A stretch of 64,000 nt of DNA from Plutella xylostella (lineage: Eukaryota; Arthropoda; Insecta; Lepidoptera; Plutellidae): NCBI RefSeq assembly GCF_932276165.1, contig NC_063993.1, forward strand, positions 8,070,001 to 8,134,000, in the 5' to 3' direction. Positions 20,151 to 30,400 of this stretch are shown one piece after another. The notes under the pieces were generated by a model. The model saw only the letters and a program-made list of their open reading frames with translations, made no database searches and was not told the DNA's origin. The position numbers and the translations under genes were made by a program. The first letter of the stretch is position 1, and every line of letters starts with the position of its first letter.

Positions 20151-23120
20151 ATGGCTAACTTTAATAATATTAAAGTAGATATAAGTGAATTATTTGATTG
20201 CTTAAACCTGAACAACTATTTAAAATGTATCCCCATAAGTAATAACCAATTTACCTGTATTCATATTAACATTAGATCCACCATAAAAAACTTCCATAAA
20301 CTTGAAGAGTCTATACATAATTGTAAAAAATACCTAGACGCAATAATACTAACTGAAGCTAATATACCTGAAAGCCTATGCTCCCTGTACCATCTGGAGG
20401 GATATACAATGCACACAAGCCTAAGGAAGAACCGTAAGGGTGGCGGTATTATAGTATACATTAAAAACATACACACGTCAGACATTATTCTAAATACTAA
20501 ATACCACTGTGAATGCCTTTTACTTAATATAACAACAAAAACCAAACACCACTATAACTTGTGTGCACTGTATCGACCTCCAAAGAATAGCCCACACTTG
20601 TTTATTTCCGAATTAAAGACTATAATACAAAGTACTAGATATAACACTGACTTCTTGATGCTGGGAGATATAAACATCGATTTAAAATCCGATTGTGAGC
20701 TAAAAAACAAATATTTAAACATTTTATCCGAGTGCGGTCTTGAGTGCGGTATTTCTGATTATACTAGGATTGAAAAACGAGATAATATTATCACTCGAAG
20801 CTGTATCGATCACATATTTATAAGAACCCGCAGTCATGATCCGTACTCGGCTGTGCTTGGGACTGTACTGGCCGACCACCGCATGGTAGTGTGCTCCATG
20901 ATCGGCCCGTCTCAGATACAGGATGCTCCGCCGCCAGCGGTCACTAAAACAGTTTTGGATAATAAGCAAGTTTATAATTTTCTACAGTCAATAAAATGGG
21001 AAGAAGCAAAAACTTTAACATGCCCTAGTAAAATATTAAATTTCATTGATAGTAATTTTAAAAAATGCTACGAAAAGTGCACAAAAACAATTAAATTATT
21101 AAAACGAGATAGAAAACAGGAAGGCTGGATAAATAATTATATAATTAATGCATGCTTAAAACGGGACAAATTATTTACAGATTGGAAAAACGATTTTACA
21201 AATAAAACATTGAGACAAGAATACAATAAAGTTAGAAACTATACAAATAAACTAATACAAAGGGCCAAAAACTTATACTACATGAAAGAAATTGATAAAT
21301 CACGCAATAATCCCAGAAAAATGTGGCAGGTGCTGAACAATATCTCCGGAAAAATAAAAACGTCATTAGATAACGTCGTAATCAAAGCGTTTAATAATGA
21401 TACCAGCCTGGATATAGCTAATAATTTTGCAAAAAACTTTGAGAAAAATATCGAGAATGTGCTACCAAATTGTGACAACCGACTACTTGATTCTAGGGAC
21501 TATGAAACTCCTGTAAACCTATCAATGCGCCTGAAAAAAGTCACTCCTAAGGACGTAAAGAAGGTCATTGTAAAACTTAAAAATAATAAAGCCCCCGGTT
21601 TTGACAACATTCGAACTATAGATATAAAACTGGTATGTGATAAAGTTTCGGAGGTGATAGCCAACCTAATAAACAAATGTATTGAGAAATCTGTATATCC
21701 ACCCCAACTAAAAACCGGTGTAGTAAGACCAGTACATAAAAAAGGAAAGATGAATGATTATGACAAATATAGACCCATAACACTATTACCTACAGTTGAC
21801 AAAATAGTAGAAAGAATTATCAGCGACGAAATGCATAATTTTTTCAGCTGTAACAATATAATCACACAATCACAGTTTGGATTCCTAGCCAATAAAAGCA
21901 CGTCGAGCTTACTCTCCCAATTCACTGACCTTGTAAACTCACATCTGGATAACAAACGCCACGTACTGGTTGTGTTCATAGACTACAGCAAGGCCTTTGA
22001 CACCCTTAAGCACGAAACCTTACTAAAGAAGCTGGACAACTGTGGTATTCGCGGTCCTGTACTGAATTGGTGTAAGGAATACCTGCACGACAGAGCGTAC
22101 TATGTCAAGATAGCTGATACTTACAGTAGCAAACATAAAGTAACTGTAGGCACCGCCCAAGGATCAGTACTTGGACCTCTTCATTACCTGACGTACGTAA
22201 ATGATGCTCCTAATGTAGTAAAGAAGTGCACCATATTTCAATTTGCCGACGATACCTGCCTTATATCCGCTCATAAGGACATTAAAATCGCAGAACAAAA
22301 TCTCCATGCTGACTTCACCAACATATGTGAATGGTCTCATGATGCAGGGCTTGTGCTTAATGCTGAAAAAACTGTTTTGCTTCATATACGCTCTAGTCAC
22401 AACGTCCCGGATCCAGCAGTAGAAGTTAAACTTATAGCCCATAGCCACGACTGCCTACATAGAAAACCCAATTACTGCACATGTCCACAGATAGGTAAAA
22501 AGGATAGACAAACTTACCTTGGTGTAGTCATTGATGACCGACTAACCTGGCGTTACCACATAGATTCAGTCTGCGATAAACTACGATGTGTGATGGGTAA
22601 GCTGGGAGTGATAAGGCATAGGATCCCGTTCACAATAAGGATTAACCTGTATAAGTCACTTGTAGAATCTATTATATCGTACGGTCTATCTAGCTACGGC
22701 CGAACTTTTAATACCTATCTTGATAGAATATATTCATTACAGCTACGTATTTTAAAAATGCTTATTCCACAAAAAATTTTAGAGACCTACAAAAATGACC
22801 AGTATGGCCTTTTCAAATACTGTGGTGTTTTACCAGTCCATCTCAATGTAAAATACACACTACTTAAAGATAACTTCTTTAACGAAGAATTACAACACAA
22901 AGTATCACATCCTGTCAAAACAAGAAAACAAACAAGGGGTTTGCTGAAAATACCTAAAATATCAACCTTCTATGGGAAACGAACTACACAATATATCATT
23001 CCTAAACTTATAAATAACATACCATTGGATCTAAAAAAACAAATCACCATTAAAAACTTAAAGACTAAATTAAAACAAATTATTTCACAGAATAAAAATC
23101 TATGGGAAAGTCTTCATTAA
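20151..23120 (+). CDS. Retrotransposon ORF2: endonuclease-reverse transcriptase, intact
   Basis: A 989-aa protein that nicks target DNA and copies the element RNA at the nick. The N-terminal apurinic-type endonuclease covers roughly residues 30-250, with HINIRS, ILTEANI, LYRPP, MLGDINIDL and LADHR at the expected catalytic steps; the usual SDH is replaced by ADH. The RT domain covers roughly 500-780, with DYDKYRPITLLPTVDKIVER, FIDYSKAFD (motif A, near 610), GTAQGSVLGP (motif B, near 667) and FQFADDTCL (motif C, FADD, near 695). The C-terminus is the usual connection region. No stop or frameshift interrupts it, so the copy is young or purified by selection. It follows ORF1 in the same orientation, and its context CTAACAATGG supports the 20151 start. 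The clade within CR1/Jockey is not settled from sequence alone. Confidence 0.9.
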   Translation: MANFNNIKVDISELFDCLNLNNYLKCIPISNNQFTCIHINIRSTIKNFHKLEESIHNCKKYLDAIILTEANIPESLCSLYHLEGYTMHTSLRKNRKGGGIIVYIKNIHTSDIILNTKYHCECLLLNITTKTKHHYNLCALYRPPKNSPHLFISELKTIIQSTRYNTDFLMLGDINIDLKSDCELKNKYLNILSECGLECGISDYTRIEKRDNIITRSCIDHIFIRTRSHDPYSAVLGTVLADHRMVVCSMIGPSQIQDAPPPAVTKTVLDNKQVYNFLQSIKWEEAKTLTCPSKILNFIDSNFKKCYEKCTKTIKLLKRDRKQEGWINNYIINACLKRDKLFTDWKNDFTNKTLRQEYNKVRNYTNKLIQRAKNLYYMKEIDKSRNNPRKMWQVLNNISGKIKTSLDNVVIKAFNNDTSLDIANNFAKNFEKNIENVLPNCDNRLLDSRDYETPVNLSMRLKKVTPKDVKKVIVKLKNNKAPGFDNIRTIDIKLVCDKVSEVIANLINKCIEKSVYPPQLKTGVVRPVHKKGKMNDYDKYRPITLLPTVDKIVERIISDEMHNFFSCNNIITQSQFGFLANKSTSSLLSQFTDLVNSHLDNKRHVLVVFIDYSKAFDTLKHETLLKKLDNCGIRGPVLNWCKEYLHDRAYYVKIADTYSSKHKVTVGTAQGSVLGPLHYLTYVNDAPNVVKKCTIFQFADDTCLISAHKDIKIAEQNLHADFTNICEWSHDAGLVLNAEKTVLLHIRSSHNVPDPAVEVKLIAHSHDCLHRKPNYCTCPQIGKKDRQTYLGVVIDDRLTWRYHIDSVCDKLRCVMGKLGVIRHRIPFTIRINLYKSLVESIISYGLSSYGRTFNTYLDRIYSLQLRILKMLIPQKILETYKNDQYGLFKYCGVLPVHLNVKYTLLKDNFFNEELQHKVSHPVKTRKQTRGLLKIPKISTFYGKRTTQYIIPKLINNIPLDLKKQITIKNLKTKLKQIISQNKNLWESLH

Positions 23121-23757
23121 AATAAAATTCACTCTGTATAACGCACCTATCTCACTAGCATCAAAGAACTATATTGCCTTGCAAATTTCACTCGTAATGA
23201 GTGGTAATTACAGTCCATAAGGACTATTATTGCCACTCGTAAAACATAACTTGTATCATATTTTTTGTTCTCATTATTTACAACTACCTTACAAAATCAA
23301 TTGTTTATATTTACAACTTTGCACATAATAATTGCTAGTATGACCGTTGTAAAATAAATATTACCTAAGATTTATAAATCTGTTCCTAGGTTCTATCTTA
23401 CTTATGCAATAAAATTAGTAATCAGCTACTGACGTGCAGTCGGCTGCTTTAGTAGCTGTGCATTTTTGAACCTTGTCAAACTCACTAACTGCCTATTCAT
23501 TCATTCAAACATTGACCTTTTGTTTAGTAGGTGTTTTTACAGGGTGCGGAAGTGTATGGCTGCTGAATCAGCTGACTGTACCTTATGTCGTTATGAATTG
23601 ATTTGTATACCTACCTAATAATAAGTTCTTTTTTCTATTAATTGTAATCAAGAGGAATGACTAGTGGTCGTACAAACTGTAACAAGTTTCAGTATCACTA
23701 GGTTAAGCGAAAAATATATTGTAAACTTATGTAATTAAATAAATAAATAATAAATAA
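23121..23757 (+). other. 3' UTR of the retrotransposon with an embedded MITE-like segment
   Basis: Non-coding. gtgcagtcggctgctttagt near 23433 and gctgctgaatcagctgactg near 23560-23580 form a loose foldback resembling the MITE at 25352-25493. The element ends in the taaataaataa tail. Confidence 0.5.
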
Positions 23758-25351
23758 CCCACTCTCTACTATAGAACCGTGCCATTACTACGACTTTTAG
23801 TAGACTCGACGAACTCAAGTGTCTCAATTCAAGATCACTTAATTAAAGCCGGAGCCCCGTTTGCTCCAGCCGACTCCATCGTGATAGTAAAGCGACTACG
23901 AATAATTTACCACCATTTCGTTTACATTGTTCCAAGTTGTTAATTTGGATCGTATCTGGTTAGAGTTTAGACGCTTCTATTGGCTAAAGATCATCTGCTA
24001 GATGATTCTGTAAAAGTCGAATACTTATCGGCAGTGGCCACATCGGTGATTAATATTATGAAAATATGTTTCTTTTCATAAATCAGTTTAAGATTAATTT
24101 GTTACGAAATCGCCAAGCTATGCGGCCCAAAAAGGGACCAAACTGCTATAGTGGGTAAGTTGTGTAAGGGCCCAAACAGGCTTATATTAATTTGTCTAGA
24201 CCCCAAAGGATAGGTACTGCTGCCTCTGATGCATAGCAGTAACCAATAATTATGGGTAACACTGCCCAATTTTAGTTTTTTTAAATTCTAGTTTGTATAT
24301 ATTCTAATTTTATGTTATTCAGTAAGTCCTGTAAATATGTATGGTCTACTGAGCCCACAGCAACCAAAGAAACTACATTAGTGATTGCAAGATGATTTCT
24401 AAAGCCGCAGTCAACCCTAGTCTATTCAAAATGTCTAGGCTGTGTCTAGCCTATGATGTATAAAGACTTATTTATCCAACTACGCTGTAGTAAGCCCTGC
24501 TATATACATATTTTACCTACTGAATTAAAAGTTTAAAACAACACATTGGCTAAAGTTAGCCGCAGCCCCAACGTGTAAAGCTAAAAGGGTAATATTTTAC
24601 TTATAAATGGTGGGTGCGGCATGAAAAGCGAAAGTACTGTGGTGGCCTTGCTAACCTTCTCTTAAGAATTGATATCTCTCTAATGTCGAGAGGCGTATGA
24701 GCTAGAATTAAAGGCAGCTGTTGTGTACTGTCAGCACAATGGAAAGCTATCAATTTATCCAGCCCAAATGCAAACAGTTTCATTTTAAACTCCACTAACC
24801 CTCTATCAGTCTGCATCTTTACTAATAACGAAGAAAGACCTCTTTTTCCATCTATTCTGATTGTTTGTATTGGTATGGTAGGCTCCAATACAAGACCCAT
24901 TCGAAAAAAACTAATCCCACAAATACATTCCTTTTTCTCGATAAATTATACATGTTTATTTATAAACGATTACTTAATCAAGTAATTCATCTACTTATCT
25001 ACCATCACGACTGCTGTTTGCTTTAGAGGTGGGCACATATATCTGTGGCCGAGTGTACACCTGAGTGTTCAACGGTCCATTAGCAGTCGACAGGCTGCAG
25101 GCTTCAGCTGCAGTCGATCCCGTCGCCGTGATCGGACAACGGTAAAGGGAGATCCTTTGAATAAGGACTGAGGTCCGACAATAGTGGTTCTGTAGGTACT
25201 TCTTCTGGGGCTTACCGCTGGTTTGTTTATGTATAGTAATGTGTTTTATTAAATTTCTAGTGATTATTTTATTAAATTGTAGCGATTTTTATAAGGTCGT
25301 GGTCAAACATGGTCATGGTGGACGTGCACCAAAATAAATGCTAAACGTAAA
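23758..25351. other. No gene seen
   Basis: About 1.6 kb. A 99-codon minus-strand frame at 24601-24900 has an ordinary amino-acid composition but no recognisable domain, signal peptide or splice context, so I do not call it. Confidence 0.4.
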
Positions 25352-25493
25352 TGTACGGTCAGCTGCATAAGTAGCTATACACTTCTGTACCTAGTAAAAC
25401 GGACGAACCGTAAATTTTTCAATGAATTGATAGGCGGTTTCAGATTGTCAAGGTACAAAAGTGTACATAGCAACTTATGCAGCTAACTGTACC
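25352..25493. mobile_element. Hairpin MITE
   Basis: The left arm (tacggtcagctgcataagta, then gctatacactt) pairs with the right arm (aagtgtacatagcaacttat, then gcagctaactgtacc). Total length is about 142 bp, and the middle is AT-rich. A related pair of arms lies in the retrotransposon 3' UTR near 23430-23590. Confidence 0.7.
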
Positions 25494-26215
25494 TAAGAGT
25501 ATAGTAATTACAACTTTGATTTACAATTTTTAAAATGTTTAGAGTTTGGCAAAAGTCACCCCATATTATATTCATAACATATTGTTCTTTTTATAACATT
25601 CATAGATTCATACTAGTAAAAAACAGAAAACGCAAATTAAACACAGGTAGCCTTTTACAACGTGCAAAATTACGGCGAAACTCGGCACTCTCTCAAGTAG
25701 GACAAAGAAAACTTATTATCACTTTGCTCTGACACAAGTTCACTTAAGTTAAGTAGTTACAACTTTACACCCTACATTTATGCTTAAAAGAAGATATGCA
25801 ATCTTCAGATGTTTTAAAGCTGAACTATAATTTAGGAGTACCTACAAGCAGGCAAAAAAATATGGGTGTGTGACTAATAAACAGCAGATAATGTTTTAAA
25901 AAAAACATCCGGTAAAATGTCAAAAGATATTATATATTATTATTATGTTCTATTAAAAAAGTTTGACTCAAAAGGACCATTCCGATCAACGTTTGTAATA
26001 CAGTGGTTTGTATGTCATATCTATGCTTATAAAATTTTGGAATACTTTTATAAGTTTACAATTCCGCACATTTCACATGTGTTATTTAAAAACGTAGTAC
26101 CTATGTGTAAATAAAACTTAAATCTTCGTTCTTTCTTTGGGGAAACTCGATATTTAACGAATACAATCTCTTAAATATACTCAGACCTTTATTCTACTTG
26201 CCCGTGAAATAGGCC
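25494..26215. other. No gene seen
   Basis: AT-rich sequence with no recognised feature. Confidence 0.4.
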
Positions 26216-26218
26216 AGA

Positions 26219-26425
26219 AGGGTTACTCTACACTGTCGAAAAACTAACGAACGAGAGCTGTCGTGCAATCGGCACGTTTGAAAGAAAGAAAGAAACATTT
26301 ATTTGAAAAAGAATACTACCAAAAAAAAAATACGAAAAAAAAATTACGATTAATTCAACAAGATAGAGTCTTGGCTCGCGCAGCAGCGCTCGGAAACCTC
26401 GGTTTTTCGTCATCATAGAGTGACC
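26219..26425. mobile_element. MITE with an A-rich/(GAAA)n insertion
   Basis: The left end gggttactctacactgtcga and ctaacgaacgagagctgtcg pairs with the right end cctcggtttttcgtcatcat and agagtgacccc. A related copy starts at 41498 (gggttactctatctatactg, aacgagcgaacgagagctgt). Between the arms is a (GAAA)n run followed by poly-A stretches (26279-26345), which looks like the tail of a short retro-insertion. Confidence 0.5.
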
Positions 26426-27398
26426 CCCAGGCTATCTGTTACCATCGCAATTCGTAGTTGGCCCGGCCAACTTGTGGCAACTGTAACTATTGTATAAGAA
26501 GGTACTTAGTAACTTTATCTTGGTTTCAAATATTCATCTCTTTTTAAACTCTTTATAAGATGGGTGTTTATTGGCGATCTTACATGTATGTTTCGCAGAT
26601 CTTATTATTTATGTTATGTAGGTATTATTAGGCAGCCTTCTCATCTATGGCACATGTGAGAATTCGTTTCCCGTGTATCAATAGATCTGGAAATTTTTAA
26701 CGAAGTAATTTTCGGAAATATCGACTTCCCTTAGCTCCCATATTTTCAAGGGAACTCGTAAGTCGCGCCTGGATAGAGGCTATCAAAGGACTAAAGAACT
26801 GATGAAAAAGAGTTGAAGGCTAGAGTGTTAATGAGTGATCCTTATCGTAGTTTTCGTGATGTGGTCCCTTTTGTTCTGTCAAAGTTTTTGGCTTAAAAGT
26901 CTCTAAAGCATTGGAAAAAATTCAGACGTCTTTTTTAGGGTTCCGTTGCTATGAGGCAGAAAACGGAACCCTTAAAGTTGTGGGACATAGGGCCGGTTTT
27001 TTGATCCCTAGTTAACTCAATCATTGGTCAAAAAAAGCAACCATTAGTAAAAAAACCCTGAAAAAAATAGTAACTACAAGTAGTTAAAGACCCTGGAAAA
27101 TGTCGCGTATGTTTGAGGTCTAAATGGAAAATGATAGTAGTTATAATAATGAACAGAATAGGCAGCCTGATAATAAAAAACATAAGTTTCGTATGGTTGT
27201 ATTTTACTTAATGACATAAGATAACGCACAAAACAAGTATTAGGTATTTTACAATAATAAAAATGAACATTTAAAACCAATTAGCATTAGAATTTAAAAT
27301 TAATTGATAATGTAGGGCGAGGTAAGCACGAATTGTTTGATAGTAGATTTTGTATCATCACATTCACTACAATACTGTGTCCATGTCCACTCCTGCAG
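26426..27398. other. No gene; small GGTTCCGT hairpin
   Basis: ttagggttccgt at about 26936 and acggaacccttaa near 26963-26975 form a short foldback of a type common in Lepidoptera. The rest is AT-rich without exons. Confidence 0.45.
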
Positions 27399-27403
27399 TC
27401 AGT
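27399..27403 (+). promoter_or_regulatory. Possible arthropod initiator for the PEBP gene
   Basis: TCAGT, the arthropod initiator core, occurs 35 bases before the PEBP ATG. No convincing TATA box lies 30 bases upstream. The pentamer is common by chance, so this is weak. Confidence 0.25.
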
Positions 27404-27437
27404 TGTACTTAGGACTATATTTTAGTATTTGTTCGAA

Positions 27438-30400
27438 ATGCAGTCATTTATAAAAAATACTTTCTGTTTAGTTTTTGTTATCTCAGTAACTGTGACTGGA
27501 AATTACGTTGAAGACATATTCAAAACAAGTGGAATTGTGCCCTACGTTATAAGGAATGCACCTAAAGAACTGTGCGTGGTAAGTACATAAAACACTTATA
27601 ATATACTCACTTTTATACATGGCATTAGGAGTACTTATTTATGTAAAGAGGGTTTATGTGATGTAAAAAGTAAATCCTATGGCATCTCTCATTTAAGAGA
27701 AGATGATCCTTCTTTCTTGCTGCCTAATGTGAAACTGAAAATTTCTCTCATTTTTATTCTATGTAGGTATTTTTATTAAGTAGTTATAAGGTTTACCGGC
27801 CACCTTCACAGATCACAACCTATTGCTTCTATTTTTCAACTGTTTAAAGAGACTAGTATAATCACTATTTATTACTTTTATCTAAGGTAAACTACACAAA
27901 ATCGGGCATAGTGGTGAGAATCGGTGAACTGTTGAGAAACAATGACACCGCGGAGGAGCCTCTGGTACAATTTAACTATCGAGATGGACGTTTCTACACC
28001 ATCTTTCTGATTGGTAAGTGAATTTCAAAATTCAAATTCAAATTCAAATTCAAATGGTTTAATCGACGTAAAATTTTACAATTATTTGTCGATAGTCATC
28101 TACCACCATTTCACAAAGGCCCCGTCATTGAGAAGGAAAGAAATGGCGAAAGAAACTCCTCGAGCATCTTTTCAACTTTTTCCTTATAATCTATTACAAT
28201 TTTTACTTATATCTAGTACCTACAATTTTACTTAAGTACCTATATCCATTTCATTTTTTCAATAGCCTTAGCTGAGGTGGACAAGACCACGCGTTTTTGT
28301 CGTTTAAATAATCATTTATACTATAGTAAGCTTTACTACATAATGTAACTTTAACATAATTCTTAAATTTTTGCTCAGTAAGGTTTATTGCTTCATTTGA
28401 TAATTTATTATAAAAACGTATACAGTTCCCCATGAATGATGTGTTTGTTTTCGAAAGTCTGAGTGTGGGGAAAAGCAACTTATTTTTGTTTCTAGTCTCA
28501 ATACCGTGAGTGGCTCCTACTTTACTAAATGAATTTAAGTTTTTACGAACATACATAATATTTTCATAGACATATTGGCATGGAACAGTTAGTATACCTA
28601 TTTCCTTAAACGTATCTCTTAATGAAATTCTAGACCCTAATACATATATGGCTCGAATTGCTCGTTTTTGCAGAACAAAGATTTGATTAATGTCAGCCGC
28701 TCGTCCCCACAATAGAATTCCGTAAGACATAACACTATGAAAATAACTAAAATACACAAGCCTGGCTGTATCTACATCTGTTAACTGTCTAATGGTTCTA
28801 ACCGCATAAGCTGCAGAACTCAATCTACCGGCTATCCTCTCAATATGGGGTCCCCATTGCAACTTTGAGTCAATTGTAATACCCAGGAATACCGTTTCAT
28901 TTACTAACTCTAGCTTATCGTTATTCAATGTCAAATATGTCTCTACTTGTCTTACATTAGGCAAAGTGAATTTAATACATTTCGTTTTCTTGGAGTTAAG
29001 AGCTAAATTATTTACAGTGAACCAATTAGCAACTATGGAAATAGTACTGTTTGCATTGTCAAAATTGACTTCTTGTCGCTTCAACTTAAATATAAGTGAA
29101 GTATCATCAGCAAACAGTACTATCTCACATAATTTATCTACCAAAAACGGTAAATCGTTAACATATACAAGAAACAAGAATGGTCCTAAAATCGAGCCTT
29201 GGGGAACACCCATACTGACAGGACAGCCAGCCGAACGCACTCCATTTATGTCAACTAGTTGAGTTCTGTTGCTCAAGTATGATTCCAATAATGTAAGAGC
29301 TTTGCCAGTTAGCCCATAATATTTAAGTTTCATAAGTAGAGTGGCATGATCCACACAATCAAATGCTTTCGATAGATCGCAAAATACACCCACAGCATCA
29401 AGACGTTCCTCCCAAGCACTAAATATGTGTTTGACCAACGCGACACCAGCGTCAGTTGTAGATCGACCTTTGGTGAAACCGAACTGTTGGTTATGGAGAA
29501 GGCCGTGAATACTAAAGTGCGAAAGCATTTGATGCAGCATAATTTTTTCAAATATTTTACTCAGTACTGGCAAAACTGATACAGGCCTAAAATTATTGGG
29601 ATCATTTTTCTCACCAGATTTAAAAAGCGGTATTAGTTTACTAAGTTTCATCAAATCGGGGAATACACCGACCTCAATGCATCTGTTAAAAAGATTAGCC
29701 AAGTGGGGTGCTAGGATATCAATAACATGACTAATAACTTTAACGGACATGCCCCATAAATCTTCTGTCATTTTTAAATTTAATTCTTTATAAGTGGTAA
29801 TTATGGTCTGTGTATTTATACCATGAAATTGAAAGTCGAGATCGCAAGGCGGTGCATTCCCTCTTAGCAAACGTTCAGCTTCAGCGCAAGATGAATCAAG
29901 ATTCTCAGTTGTAGCTATCGGTATACTACGGAAAAAATCTTCAAAGACGGAAGCCACTTCTTCACTAGATGAAACAATTTTATCATTAATTTTAAGTTCA
30001 AAATTTAAATCACGTGGTTTATTCTTCCCGGTTTCAGTATTAATGATATTCCATACGGTTTTAATCTTGTTATTAGAGTTTTTAATCTTTCTATTTATAT
30101 AATCTGATTTAGCTTGGTGGCAAACGGCTTTGAAAATCTTTGTATATTTCTTTACATAATCTCTAAAGTTATCGTCATGAGTAAATGTACGCTGTTCATA
30201 GAGATCATATAATTTACGTCTGCTCTTATAAATTCCCGATGTTGCCCAGTCATTAAGACTTAGTTTACAATTAACATCTACTTCTTTCTTAGTGAACACG
30301 TTTTCAAATTCTTGAGACAAACCTTGAAATATTTCCTTAAAGGCATCATTGGGATTTCTTTCAGAGCTTCTACAGTAGCCAAGTTTACTGTTCAATCGAG

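Larger units (their letters stand above)
19167..23757 (+). mobile_element. CR1/Jockey-like non-LTR retrotransposon, nearly complete
   Basis: Two consecutive ORFs (to 20077, and 20151-23120) are followed by about 0.6 kb of 3' UTR and an aattaaataaataaataa tail near 23731-23756. The 5' side starts directly at the tail of the preceding RT fragment and lacks part of the ORF1 zinc finger, so the copy is damaged at the 5' end while its ORF2 is fully open. A hairpin MITE-like segment lies in the 3' UTR (about 23430-23590). Confidence 0.85.

Noticed and set aside
24601..24900. 99-codon minus-strand frame with ordinary protein-like composition
   Set aside because: No signal peptide, domain or splice partner seen, and flanking sequence is anonymous. 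RNA-seq or a homologue would be needed to call it.
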